Positions 55,595 to 64,000 of a stretch of DNA of 64,000 nt are shown piece after piece. This DNA is from Rhodoferax mekongensis (GTDB lineage Bacteria; Pseudomonadota; Gammaproteobacteria; Burkholderiales; Burkholderiaceae_C). The notes under the pieces are model-generated. The model made no database searches. It was not told the origin of the DNA and saw nothing but the letters and a program-made list of their open reading frames with translations. A program made the position numbers and the translations under genes. Position 1 is the first letter of the stretch; every line of letters starts with the position of its first letter. The stretch is taken from NCBI RefSeq assembly GCF_032191775.1, contig NZ_CP132507.1:2877001-2941000 (forward strand). Reading direction: 5' to 3'.

Positions 55595-56986
55595 ATGACC
55601 ACGTTTGCCGAATATGAGTTCATGCCAGTGGGCCAAGGACTCTTCGCTACGGGCAATCTAGGCCAAGCCTATGACCAGGTTCCGCGGTTTCGCTGGGTGT
55701 ACGACTGCGGGACGCTGTCAGAGTCAGCTTTACTTGAGAAGGGACTGGAAAGACTTGAGACCGACGTCAAAAGCCAGAGTTCTGGCAAGCCTTCGCTGGA
55801 TCTAGTCGTGATTTCTCATTTTGACGTTGACCATTTGAGTGGGCTAGCAGATCTGCTCACGCGATTTCGCGTCGAGACCCTCATGCTGCCGTTCACACAT
55901 CTAGCCCAGCGACTGCGGCACATGTTTTCGCAGCGACCTTACACTGCTAGGGCGGACCGAGCGTATTACATCGACCCGATTGGGACGATCCTTGCGATGA
56001 AAGCTGTCGATATTGGCCAAATCGTGCTAGTGCCGCCATCCACTGGTGAATCGGTCCCAGATCAGCCAGATCGACCAATCGCTCCGAGGCCACCGCGAGA
56101 GTTAGGTGATGACAGTCGTCAAGAGCGCGAAGAACTCATGTTCGAAGAAGGTAATGTCTACGAAGCAAATGATCGTGATGAGCTCGACGCAATGCAAAAA
56201 TCTGCAGCACCGCGACATGTACCTCTTCGCCTAATGAAAGCTGATTCCGCGGCAACGTATGACGGCGTCTGGGAGTTTGTTCCGTACAACGAGCCCAAGA
56301 GTAGAAGCAAAGCTAGCGTCGACTTTCTTCGGAAGGTCGAGGCCAAACGCCTCACACTTCTCTCGTCTACTTCTCTCACTGCGAGAAACGTTGCCATCGC
56401 AGATCTCAAGAAAGCATACGACGCACACTTCGGCGACTCCCCCAAAGCCCGTAACGTCATATCGCTGTTTCTGTACTCAGGGCCAATCGGGCAGCATTTG
56501 GATACTCTATTGATAGGCGAGCAAGCTCTCAAAACAGTGGCTCGAGACTGTATGTGGGCCTGCCCAGTTTGTTGGAGAATATGGTTTGACGCAGGGTGTT
56601 TGCCACGGACAGATCGGGCTAGCGGCGTGCTATACACCGGCGACGGATACATGAATAAGCCAAGTCGCTGGCAAGATCTAAGACGCCATTTTGGCGACCA
56701 GAGGATTGGTTGTCTCGTTGCCCTTCAGGTGATGCACCATGGTGCTCGAGGTAACTGGTTCCCAGGTTTCGCCAGTTTGGTTCGTCCGATGGTAAGCGTC
56801 TTCAGTTCAGATCCGGAGCGCGGGAATAAACTGAAGAACACAGGCAAAAGTTCTAGCCCTTCTAATCTCGCAAAGAAGCCTTATGAGCCGCACCCGCACG
56901 CCGAGGTGATGCGGGATTTCAGCAACTACAACCCTTTGCAAGCCAACAAGCTAAAAGGCGTTCAGATCTTGACCACATATCGCTGA
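55595..56986 (+). CDS. Metallo-beta-lactamase-fold hydrolase
   Basis: A 463-residue protein with a ComEC/MBL-type zinc site: SHFDVDHLSG (H75, D77, D79, H80), and a later VMHHGARGNW. The D/D substitution at the second His position of HxHxDH is typical of ComEC-like and defence-associated MBL proteins. A long insert at about 160-290, Pro/Arg-rich, separates the two halves. GGGAGGG lies 6 bases before the ATG. MBL enzymes in defence islands may cleave nucleotides or DNA; here the array of palindromes downstream could be a target or unrelated. No obvious partner gene. Confidence 0.78.
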   Translation: MTTFAEYEFMPVGQGLFATGNLGQAYDQVPRFRWVYDCGTLSESALLEKGLERLETDVKSQSSGKPSLDLVVISHFDVDHLSGLADLLTRFRVETLMLPFTHLAQRLRHMFSQRPYTARADRAYYIDPIGTILAMKAVDIGQIVLVPPSTGESVPDQPDRPIAPRPPRELGDDSRQEREELMFEEGNVYEANDRDELDAMQKSAAPRHVPLRLMKADSAATYDGVWEFVPYNEPKSRSKASVDFLRKVEAKRLTLLSSTSLTARNVAIADLKKAYDAHFGDSPKARNVISLFLYSGPIGQHLDTLLIGEQALKTVARDCMWACPVCWRIWFDAGCLPRTDRASGVLYTGDGYMNKPSRWQDLRRHFGDQRIGCLVALQVMHHGARGNWFPGFASLVRPMVSVFSSDPERGNKLKNTGKSSSPSNLAKKPYEPHPHAEVMRDFSNYNPLQANKLKGVQILTTYR

Positions 56987-57405
56987 AACCAAAAGGCAAT
57001 CTCGCATCAGTGCATTGGTATGCACCTATCGAGATTCGTCCTAAGAACGTGGCGCATCTAAATGATTTACGGCGTTACCGTCGACGCTTACAGCGCCAAC
57101 GGAAGGCAGATGCTGACAGCCTCAATACCGTTAGCTGGAGGTGATTTGGCCTGCCAGAAAACTACCTGTCGTGAGCAACCGCTCCTCGCCTAAAGCTGCT
57201 ATCACAGGAGTGCTCATCTCCAAGGTCGTGGTCGACCTAAACCATCACAGATGCTCAGTATTAAAGGAATACTCACCGAATTGTGTTCGGTGTGGCCTTT
57301 GGCCTCTTGGTACATCAATGGACAGTGAAGTCCTCACAAACCAAAATTTGAGTCTAAATTATCAATCAGGTGATAGTCTGAAGCGATCAAATTGACTGCA
57401 AAGAA
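56987..57405. other. Intergenic between MBL gene and palindrome array
   Basis: About 420 bases, no convincing gene. Confidence 0.35.
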
Positions 57406-58010
57406 GTTTCCACGTGGAAACTTTGAGTAGATTCTCTTCGCAACGTCTCCAAAGCTAATCTTGTTGAACTATCGCAACGTATGCGATTCAATGTATAAAA
57501 AGCTTCCTCATGGAAACTTTTGAATCAGTCGGCAATACGGCTGACAGAGGATTTAATACCTAAAGCGAAAGGCTAAACCTGTGTACCTTTAGATACCCGA
57601 CCAAAGACACCATCAAAACCTGCACTGTCCAATTTCTTGCCTTTTGAATTTTGAATCGGTCCCCAATCAACCATCCATGACGGGACTGAATTGGCATGAA
57701 TGCAGAAAAGTTTCCACGTGGAAACTTTCACCATAACTTGACCTATTCTTAAACACTTCAATTCGCTCTGCTTTAGCTAAGGTCTGAACTGGCTCGATCC
57801 CGAAAAGTTTCCACGTGGAAACTCTCAACTCGTTCAAATTCATACGGGTCTCGAGCTCTGTCGCGGTGACCACTTCTGGCAGCTAAAAGGCGTCCGTGGA
57901 AAAGTTTCCACGTGGAAACTCCCTGCCTATTCACACTCAATCGTTGCCCGATCTACCGTCCATGACGATTCTGAAATGGCTTGGGTGTAGAAAAGTTTCC
58001 ACGTGGAAAC
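57406..58010. repeat. parS-like palindrome array, ~97-bp period
   Basis: GTTTCCACGTGGAAAC occurs perfectly at 57406-57421, 57710-57725, 57807-57822, 57904-57919 and 57995-58010, with a degenerate copy GCTTCCTCATGGAAAC at 57502-57517. Spacings are 96, 208, 97, 97 and 91, so one position near 57606 is empty. The sequence between sites is also partly duplicated: the ~80 bases after 57822 resemble those after 58010, and those before 57710 resemble those before 57995. The 16-mer has the outer halves and CACGTG centre of ParB-type parS sites, widened by one base pair on each side. Could be a partition centromere, a nucleoid/regulator site or an element-encoded binding array. Confidence 0.8.
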
Positions 58011-58409
58011 TTTCAGCTCACTCAAATTCAATCGAGTCCCGAGCTCTATCTCGATGAACATTTGTGGCAGCGCGAAGGTGCGTAGGCCGGAATTCACTGA
58101 CCATCATTACGGCAATTGGTGACTAGTACGCTGGTCATGACCACCGGCAGCTATCGACCCAAAGCGGACTTCTGAGTCCCTGGAATTCCTGCCCAAAAGC
58201 GGACATCCGATCTGTTACAAATCAGGCGGGCTTGTAGTGGTCGCCTATGTAGCGATTGCGGTCATTGACGTTAAGTCGCTGAACGACAGATCTGGGCCAT
58301 ACAAGCCGTCGCGGGGGTGTGGCCGCTTTCAAGCACGTCTGACACCCCGAACCTCGCCGCTTATCTTGCACAAAAAATAAACACGAACCTTTGTGACCCC
58401 GGATACGAG
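58011..58409. other. Intergenic with a repeated element
   Basis: About 400 bases before the HEPN gene's 3' end, including intergenic repeat copy 2. No gene. Confidence 0.4.
58189..58264. repeat. Intergenic repeat, copy 2
   Basis: The first 34 bases are identical to 31351-31384; the remainder is weakly similar and ends in GCGGTCAT. Confidence 0.7.
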
Positions 58410-59689
58410 TTACAAGTCGTCATCGGAATGAATCAATTGTTCAAGCCCATTTGAAGCTAAGCACTTGTCTACAAAATCAGCGCCGATATGATTAGCAGCA
58501 CGAAATTTCTGCAGGACAGTTGCAAATCCCCCCGCGTCATATGCCTGAGAATTCATCGAGGCAGCAACTATAAGTTTGGTCACGGTGATTTGGCTAAAGT
58601 CAGTGGCATTGGATGCGATGCACTGAAAATATTTGTTCGCTGAGGCATAGTTTGGGGCGTGCCTTACAAACATCGTCATTCGCTCCTGCAATATTGGCGG
58701 GAAGTCAAACCACAAGTTATCGGTGATTTCTTTGAAAGTAGCCGCTGAATACCGAGCGTTTCTAGCTATATCAAAAATATTGTCATTCAAAGTATAGAGT
58801 TCGTCGAACACGCTTGACGGAGAATTCTTTACAAAATTCAGCAGTCGTTCTTTTTGCGGTTCAGACAGCGCTGTCCAGAGCATCTCGCATCCGTTGTTGA
58901 AGCCAGATACAGCGACCAGTAGCATCTCATCACTCGTTGCACGTTCCAATTGCTTACCGAAAACATCAACGACAGTTTTTTCCCATATTTGTGGATGCAT
59001 TTGACGACCGCACATCAGCACTTGTTGGCACTTGTTTCGTTTTTTGTAATCGACTTTTTCAAGAAAAATTGACTTCAGTAACACCACCAAAAAATTGCGA
59101 ATCAATGCTTCTCTAGCCTTAGGGAGAGCCCCCTCTTTTAAGCGCGCCATCACTTTTTCAAACGAAGAAGGGAACGTCACGGACCCGACGTCCTCCAGCA
59201 GCCGATCCAGCGCTCCGTTACCTTGAGCTGGCTCGTGTTGGAGTAAGTGACATACGGCGTTTCGAATATGCAATCTTGATAGCTCAGAGGCAACCTCAAA
59301 GACTTCAGAGTCATTGTTTTGTTTTGAGAAGGGTGCGCACAGCGATTGCGATCTTCCTTTAATCTCTCCAAGTCAATTTTCTCTGTATGTGAGACAAATT
59401 CAAATTGGAGCGCGAGACTTGGAATGGTGGCTTCAAACTTCATCGCCGACTGGAAATCACCTGCTGCTTGGTGTTTTTCCAAGTCCGCTGTGATCTTTTC
59501 AGCGTGGCTGTCTCCGGCTGCCGCCAATTCTCGGAGCTTATCTACAAAGTCAAAACAAACCGCTATCCAAGTAGCAACAACAGCGGCTCTATAGGCACCA
59601 GACCGATAGCACCTTACAGCTTCATCGATGTATTTTCTTGCCCTTTCATCGCGGCACCGCATAACCAATTCATCCAGATCTGCCAGCAT
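58410..59689 (-). pseudogene. HEPN-motif protein, frameshifted
   Basis: Two overlapping frames are parts of one protein of about 425 residues. The first (ATG 59689: MLADLDELVMRCRDERARK; SGAYRAAVVATWIAVCFDF) reaches RNRCAHPSQNK, a HEPN R-x4-H motif. The second continues as DSEVFEVASELSRLHIRNAV and runs to 58410. The shift lies in CAAAACAAAACAATG near 59310. This A-rich stretch could be a slippage site, so programmed or erroneous frameshift is possible, but a simple one-base indel is the default reading. HEPN proteins are RNases in many defence systems. Confidence 0.7.
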
Positions 59690-60276
59690 GGCGACTCCAA
59701 TTCAAGACATCCGATTCAGCAAAACACTCAAGGAGCAAGAGCAATCCATTGTTGCAGCGGTGTCGGTTTAAGGGCGAGCCGATACGGGCTTGAATGCGAC
59801 CGTGCAAATTGACTCCTGTTAGCTTAGGAAACAGCTTACTTCAAATGTCGAGACGCATTCCATAAAGCGGGAGGGTCCGCATTCTGGCTTTGCCAATATT
59901 CCATCGAAAGATCGCTTTGGGTCGATTGTGTGAAGTTGCATTTCTTCCACGAGGGACTGCCTCTAGCCTGAAGACGTCTCAGCTTTGCAGCGGAAACCGA
60001 CGTTCAAAAAACACCCGATTGGGGGATGTTCAAGCTGGTTCCGAGGCGCAAAAATTGTGAAATAACTGGCGCACTCCATTTCTTACAAAGCACGGGGTTG
60101 GTCGAAACTTTTACACCTGTACAAACGAACATGAGTATTCCGGACATTGAGACTGCGAAAGGCTTTCCAGCGCATTTGGCGCCGAGTTTATCCCGCAGCC
60201 TCCAGAATATCCCGCAGGTTTTACGGCACACATTACGCTGGGTGTCACAAACTCTGCCGTCATAGAGGTCGATGAA
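59690..60276. other. Intergenic, no supported gene
   Basis: About 590 bases between the HEPN gene promoter and the cassette HEPN gene. Several short ORFs lack signals. No attC recognised here. Confidence 0.4.
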
Positions 60277-61071
60277 ATGTCATTCGCCCCCTACACGAGT
60301 GAGCAGGACAAGCTCGATCGATTTGTCAACTCGTTCGGTACGCAATCTTTCCGAGATCAAGCGGACCGGGACTACATCGCCGCTCGATTGGCCTGTCGCC
60401 ATGAACTATTTCCGCAGTTCCTTTGGGCTGCGCATCAAGCGATAGAGAAGTACCTGAAGGCCATCCTTCTCTACAACCGCGTAAAGGCAACTGAGGTGGG
60501 TCACGATTTGGCTCTCGCGCTGTCACTCACAGAGGCGCTGCCTTTCCAGATCGAACTCTCCGCTAGAAGCCGTAAGTTCCTTACCCATCTAGCGGAGGTC
60601 GGTGAATTCCGATACATCGACATTCCTTTTCACGTCCACGGCCACATATTGATCGACCTTGATTTGGCTGTTTGGGAGGTTCGTCGCTATTGCCAAGTCC
60701 TCAACGTCTTCGGAAAAGTGCTTCCGCTTGGAGAACAGAAGCTGCTTGACGCAGCACTGTTAGCCTTGGCCGATAGTAAGGCGGAACCCCGGCACAAGTT
60801 TCGTTTACAGAACGGCCTTCTGGAACAGATCCTGAATGACAAGAAGCATCCGAGTCGTTCAGCACTGCTCTGGAACAACCCTTGTTATGGCGTCCGAAAG
60901 CGAGATACAGTCCGAGCAAAGAGTCATTTGAGCGCACAGAATCCACTTCTTTACCTCTACCCAGAAATGCTGGACGAGTTGGTGAAGTACGTCTTCATCC
61001 CAAAGAAGCTTGTGTCCGGCTATCGGCAACACCTAGCCGAGATAAAGTCCGGAGCTAAGGCTAGGCCATAG
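60277..61071 (+). CDS. HEPN-domain protein in an integron cassette
   Basis: A 264-residue protein. An N-terminal HEPN-like helical bundle (FRDQADRDYIAARLACRHEL and FLWAAHQAIEKYLKAILLYN at about 25-68) is followed by GHDLALALSL and a C-terminal part with strands. It stops 8 bases before an attC, so it is the body of a cassette. HEPN RNases and nucleotide-binding relatives are frequent cassette cargo. A catalytic R-x4-6-H was not clear. Start at ATG 60277 without a strong ribosome binding site. Confidence 0.65.
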   Translation: MSFAPYTSEQDKLDRFVNSFGTQSFRDQADRDYIAARLACRHELFPQFLWAAHQAIEKYLKAILLYNRVKATEVGHDLALALSLTEALPFQIELSARSRKFLTHLAEVGEFRYIDIPFHVHGHILIDLDLAVWEVRRYCQVLNVFGKVLPLGEQKLLDAALLALADSKAEPRHKFRLQNGLLEQILNDKKHPSRSALLWNNPCYGVRKRDTVRAKSHLSAQNPLLYLYPEMLDELVKYVFIPKKLVSGYRQHLAEIKSGAKARP

Positions 61072-61078
61072 CCGTGAC

Positions 61079-61138
61079 GTCCAATCCTTCCTTCGAGCGG
61101 GCTGGCCGCCGGCCAGTCGCTCAAGTCAAACGTTAGGC
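61079..61138 (+). repeat. Integron attC site (60 bp)
   Basis: GTCCAAT (7 bases, near RYYYAAC) starts the site and GTTAGGC ends it. Inner arms CCTTCGAGCGGG and the GTCGCTCAAGTC half pair through GGCTGGCCGCCGGCCA. The site follows the HEPN gene stop and precedes the next start by 13 bases, the typical cassette layout. Confidence 0.8.
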
Positions 61139-61151
61139 TTCGTATTCCACC

Positions 61152-62111
61152 ATGCAGTCGTCCACCTTCCTTGTCGACAACGAGCCGTATTGCATCTGGG
61201 ACCCAGAACTGCAAGACAGTTGCACGCGCTTCTTGAAGGGTCTCGATCCAGATTATTTTCAGTACGCGTTCAATGCACATCTCGAAACGGAAGACGAGAA
61301 GAGGGCGTCAGTTGCCCTACGTCTCAGTCTCCACCACGGCCTCGAGGCATTCTTCTCGCTTGTCGGTGCATTCGTTCAAGCTCCCGATTGTCCCTTCGCC
61401 TGGCTGTCGAAGTGCCCCACCGCCGCGCTTCGTTCGGTTGTGGAACGAATAGGCAAAGGCGATAAGGAACTCTTCACTAAGCTCAACATCTCGGAGCCAA
61501 GTTGGCGCGAGATTGCCCGCTGTGTTCACCACACCTATATGCCAGGTACCGAGCGCCAAGCGGAGACGGTGGATGGATTCGCAAAGCTGTGGCAGCGTAT
61601 GGCCCGTGAATTTCTAGCCATTGAGCACATTGACGAGTACAACTCAATCAAGCACGGCTTCAGAGTCCGAAGCGGTGGATTTGGCCTTGCTGTTGCGGTC
61701 GAAAGTTCGCCCGGCGTCGCGCCAGCGCCTGAAGCTTTTCAGGGGCTTGGCAAGTCCGACTTCGGAAGCACATTTTTCAAAATCGAGCCGTTGTCGGGGT
61801 GCAAGGGCGAACGGAGCCTGGTTCTCGCTGAGCAATCCGTCAACTGGTCTCTGGAGCGGATAGTGCTTCTCAACCAAGCCACCTACATTTCCATCAATAA
61901 CGTTGTCAGTGCGCTCCGCATCGTCAACAACTTCGCTGCCTCAGACTGTAAGTTTCTTAGACCAGAGGATTCAAAGAACTTCCTGAGCGCTTGGGATCAC
62001 TCCCCGGGCGTAGGATCTATGACATGGCGACGGGGTACCAATCCCACCATCGCCCGCACGCTCACGCGAAGAGAGATACTTGACTCCCTCAATCGCAGCA
62101 ACGACGTCTAA
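61152..62111 (+). CDS. Hypothetical integron-cassette protein, 319 residues
   Basis: The ATG is 13 bases after an attC site, the position expected for a cassette ORF. It is a soluble mixed-fold protein with VALRLSLHHGLEAFFSLVGA at about 55-74 and many aromatic residues. No domain recognised. The stop TAA is part of the next attC R'' box (GTCTAAC). Cassette genes of unknown function are common. Confidence 0.6.
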   Translation: MQSSTFLVDNEPYCIWDPELQDSCTRFLKGLDPDYFQYAFNAHLETEDEKRASVALRLSLHHGLEAFFSLVGAFVQAPDCPFAWLSKCPTAALRSVVERIGKGDKELFTKLNISEPSWREIARCVHHTYMPGTERQAETVDGFAKLWQRMAREFLAIEHIDEYNSIKHGFRVRSGGFGLAVAVESSPGVAPAPEAFQGLGKSDFGSTFFKIEPLSGCKGERSLVLAEQSVNWSLERIVLLNQATYISINNVVSALRIVNNFAASDCKFLRPEDSKNFLSAWDHSPGVGSMTWRRGTNPTIARTLTRREILDSLNRSNDV

Positions 62112-62233
62112 CGATTCGTTCAACCGGAAAGCCAACAGCAGGCCACTAGGCACGACCTGGCGGTACGCGGTACATTGTCTCCAGTCAGAGCTTGGCGTCC
62201 TGCCTTGGCCTCTCGATTCGCTAAACGTTAACT
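62106..62233 (+). repeat. Integron attC site, longer and degenerate
   Basis: GTCTAAC (62106-62112) begins the site, followed by GATTCGTTCAACCGG. The other end has GATTCGCTAAACGTTAACT, where GTTAGAC would be expected. About 128 bases with imperfect inverted arms. It is truncated or fused at the 3' end where a palindromic repeat begins. Confidence 0.55.
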
Positions 62234-62241
62234 ACTGCTAT

Positions 62242-62273
62242 CAGCCTGTTGCGGTCATGTCTGAATCAGGCTG
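62242..62273. repeat. 32-base palindromic repeat, copy 2
   Basis: Same 32 bases as 31915-31946 with one change. It sits at the point where plus-strand cassettes meet minus-strand cassettes. Confidence 0.75.
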
Positions 62274-62791
62274 AAAGCGGACATTCGCTGCGATCCTAAA
62301 CAGTCGATAACGTTGATGGCAACTGGGCCTCACCCCCACGCGGCGAACCCGCTTCCTGCATCTGTGGTGCAGTGTTTGCCGACCAGTTAAACAACATGCG
62401 CATTGCCTGGCTTCCCGTTGGCAGAATTCCAGAAGCCACAACGCATAACCCCTAGTGGGCTCCAAAGCTGTTGCGCTAAAACTTTCAAGCGATGCCCTCA
62501 TATGGTCGGGAAACAAAGCGGAAATTTCCAACAATGCGGCCTTAAATCCATCGTTGTCGTGACCCTCGTCGAAGCCGCGCTGATACGCTTTGAGCAGTTC
62601 AGCAAGTACCGCCGGACCGGCCAAGCCGCAGCTTCGCGCGCGAAACAATCACCTGTCTCTACTAATGCCAGCAGCTTCGGAACGTCGTCAGCATCAGATT
62701 CTGCTTACAGCCTCTCCGCCGCCGCTACACACGCTTCTACGCTTTGTGTATCTAAGGCAGACATGATCTCGTTCCAAGCGGTGGCTTCCAT
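62274..62791 (-). pseudogene. Helical-repeat protein gene in a cassette, broken
   Basis: A minus-strand frame from ATG 62791 (MEATAWNEIMSALDTQ) has a TAA after about 28 codons. It resumes with SDADDVPKLLALVETGDCFARE, then shifts by one base before VLAELLKAYQRGFDEGH and SALFPDHMRASLESF. The 3' end is replaced by the palindromic repeat. The alternating helical pattern suggests a HEAT-like repeat protein. Confidence 0.6.
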
Positions 62792-62803
62792 ATCGCAAAA
62801 TGT

Positions 62804-62825
62804 CAGGTCAAGTGAAGGGTTAGGC
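62804..62825 (-). repeat. Truncated attC remnant
   Basis: GCCTAACCCTTCACTTGACC on the minus strand, following the stop of the next cassette gene, is an attC R''/L'' half; the rest of the site is missing. Confidence 0.55.
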
Positions 62826-62835
62826 GGCACCCGCT

Positions 62836-63318
62836 TTACCGCCAAGATCCGGGCGCATTGTTCTTTGGCGCTTCGCCTAGACCATAGCGAAGAATGTTTT
62901 CCATACCGATCCGTTTCATAGCTTCCAGATGCTTTGGGCTTACGGTTTGTCCGTAATTGTCTAGGAGCGCCTGTAATCTATTTGCTCGTTCATTAGCGGT
63001 CATTGTTTCGCTAAACAAAATCATAAGAATTTCTTCGATCTTCTTGACGTTGTCGAAAGTTCTGAGCTTGTCATTGAGCTTGAGGGCCAGTTCCCTGCAA
63101 TGTGAGACAACTTCACCGGGGGGGCTTTCGCCTCGTAATTCTGCGCTTGCTACCCAGAAATACCAGTTGTGCAAATCTAATAGGTGGAAGTAGGCATCAA
63201 CATGAGCTTCTTGCTTTCGCTTGTTGAACTCGTGATGACGTTGAACAATGCTTGCAATGAGTGCCCCCACAAGCGTTGCTAGTACCCCACCCAAAAAACC
63301 AAACCAAGCATCGCTCAT
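62836..63318 (-). CDS. Cassette-encoded membrane-anchored protein
   Basis: From ATG 63318 (MSDAWFGFLGGVLATLVGAL), chosen over a longer frame because AAAGGA lies upstream and the longer frame would be encoded by the attC. One N-terminal transmembrane helix (about 5-24) is followed by helical cytoplasmic sequence with EAHVDAYFHLLDLHNWY. About 160 residues, no known domain. The layout fits an integron cassette on the minus strand. Confidence 0.6.
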   Translation of the reverse strand: MSDAWFGFLGGVLATLVGALIASIVQRHHEFNKRKQEAHVDAYFHLLDLHNWYFWVASAELRGESPPGEVVSHCRELALKLNDKLRTFDNVKKIEEILMILFSETMTANERANRLQALLDNYGQTVSPKHLEAMKRIGMENILRYGLGEAPKNNAPGSWR

Positions 63319-63331
63319 ACTTTTCCTTTGA

Positions 63332-63391
63332 CGCCGAACGTTCGAATTAACCGGCCTGCCGTAGTGTGCCCGGTTGAATGAGGGGTTAGGC
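63332..63391 (-). repeat. Integron attC site, minus orientation (60 bp)
   Basis: On the minus strand, GCCTAAC (63391-63385) starts the site and GTTCGGC (63338-63332) closes it. L arms CATTCAACCGG and CCGGTTAATTC pair around a short loop. The 60-bp length is exact. Confidence 0.8.
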
Positions 63392-63973
63392 CTAATGCGG
63401 CACCAGCTCAACCATGGGGTGATGCTGTCCAGGCACAGGCTTCAATAGATACGCTTGTGAACCTGAAGTCCCGGCGGCATCAATAAACGAGATCGTAAGG
63501 GTGGAAGGGCTCCTTGCAACTCCAGTTGTGTACGTCCAAGACAAACCTAAGGTCTCGCCATGGCTCCACGTGGGCGACCGTTCGCGCGATTGAGACTTCA
63601 TTGGCGGGTCGAACGTGAACGAGACTTCGGTTGCATGGTTTCCCATGTTCTTGATACTCGTCTCGTAGCGAGCCTCTACTCCATTGAACCCAGCGCCGAC
63701 GCCTTGAGCAATTAGTTGCGGTCTTGCTGCCTTCGCTGCTCGGTCGCGTTCATAGCGGATCACCTCAAGTTCGGCTTCAACTTGAGATCGCGAGACTTCG
63801 ACCAGTTGGCGCTGTTGCTCAGCGGACTTGTGAAGCTCTTCAGCTTGCAGGCGAAGCGCTTCTGTGTTCTGGCGAAGTTCAACGCCCTGCTGAAAGAACC
63901 CAAGAACGAGCCAAAGAATTGCAACAGGGCCAAATGCTCCAGCCAAGAAGTCGCCGAGATTATTCAGTGGCAT
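63392..63973 (-). CDS. Cassette-encoded membrane protein with coiled coil
   Basis: A 193-residue protein: one N-terminal hydrophobic helix (about 11-28: FGPVAILWLVLGFF), then a coiled coil of about 55 residues with E/Q/R repeats, then a strand-rich domain (SIKNMGNHATEVSFTF). The stop sits next to an attC R'' box (63385-63391). Function unknown; similar single-helix cassette proteins are common. Confidence 0.6.
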   Translation of the reverse strand: MPLNNLGDFLAGAFGPVAILWLVLGFFQQGVELRQNTEALRLQAEELHKSAEQQRQLVEVSRSQVEAELEVIRYERDRAAKAARPQLIAQGVGAGFNGVEARYETSIKNMGNHATEVSFTFDPPMKSQSRERSPTWSHGETLGLSWTYTTGVARSPSTLTISFIDAAGTSGSQAYLLKPVPGQHHPMVELVPH

Positions 63974-64000
63974 GCTCTGAAGTTCGGGAAGGCGTTCAAG

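Noticed and set aside
57406-58010. Regularly spaced repeats that might be a CRISPR array
   Set aside because: The 16-bp unit is a palindrome, spacing is about 97 bp instead of 60-75, the sequences between are themselves duplicated, and no cas gene is present.
60004-60265. Short frames on both strands between the two HEPN genes
   Set aside because: No ribosome binding sites, mutual overlap and no family resemblance; treated as intergenic.

Overview
The window reads as an accessory, defence-rich genomic island of a proteobacterium. Gene style, the attC sites, the IS types and the toxin-antitoxin families suggest a betaproteobacterium (Comamonadaceae/Burkholderiales-like), but no ribosomal, tRNA or core housekeeping gene is present to fix this. 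Coding density is moderate, and broken genes, paralogous copies, inverted repeats and mobile-element fragments are common.

Layout, left to right. 1-2.4 kb: tail of a GNAT gene and an IS21-like element with a dead istA. 2.7-6.8 kb: a three-gene minus-strand operon of a SIR2-like protein, a DUF4297/Cap4-like nuclease and a zinc-hook AAA ATPase. 7-10.6 kb: a small membrane protein, two near-identical HAD-like genes, and a Shedu-like (DUF4263) nuclease coupled to a small partner. 11-20 kb: a patchwork of a three-gene module, a MNT/HEPN pair with broken HEPN, a YafO-type pair and hipBA. Parts of it are bracketed by 22-24 bp inverted repeats and by a duplicated TnpB fragment. 20-28.5 kb: a tandem-duplicated protein, TnpB debris, a convergent secreted-protein/lipoprotein pair, small coupled genes, an Xre regulator, an IS1595-like transposase and a DinJ/YafQ-type pair. 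28.6-30.6 kb: a large tyrosine recombinase that may have moved part of the island.

32-34 kb holds a hypothetical gene and a trypsin-like protease. 34.6-44.4 kb is the most striking block, a minus-strand gene series. It encodes a sigma-factor-like protein, a coupled partner, and an ImmA/IrrE-peptidase::UvrD-helicase::Cys-rich C-terminus fusion. A ubiquitin-like::E2 fusion, a JAMM/JAB peptidase, an E1-like enzyme, a proteasome-like (Ntn) protein and a membrane protein follow. 44.6-48.7 kb: an ankyrin membrane protein, another membrane protein, and a second copy of the convergent secreted-protein/lipoprotein pair.

49.5-54.4 kb is a nucleobase-chemistry operon: a small protein with a Ser/Gly-rich N-terminus, a PfkB::deoxyribosyltransferase fusion, a QueC-like enzyme, a nitroreductase and a coiled-coil protein. 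It faces a convergent OGG-like DNA glycosylase. QueC-like plus OGG-like enzymes recall type IV CBASS, but no CD-NTase is visible. 55.6-58 kb: a metallo-beta-lactamase-fold gene followed by an array of 16-bp parS-like palindromes on a period of about 97 bp. 58.4-64 kb: a frameshifted HEPN-type gene and integron cassette remnants with two 60-bp attC sites and others that are degenerate. The cassette runs point toward each other.

Together the window carries several independent candidate antiviral or abortive-infection modules, with the recombination machinery and repeats that assemble such islands. The two strongest candidates for little-described systems are the UvrD/ubiquitin-like block at 35.6-44.4 kb and the QueC/PfkB-NDT/nitroreductase operon at 50.5-54.4 kb.
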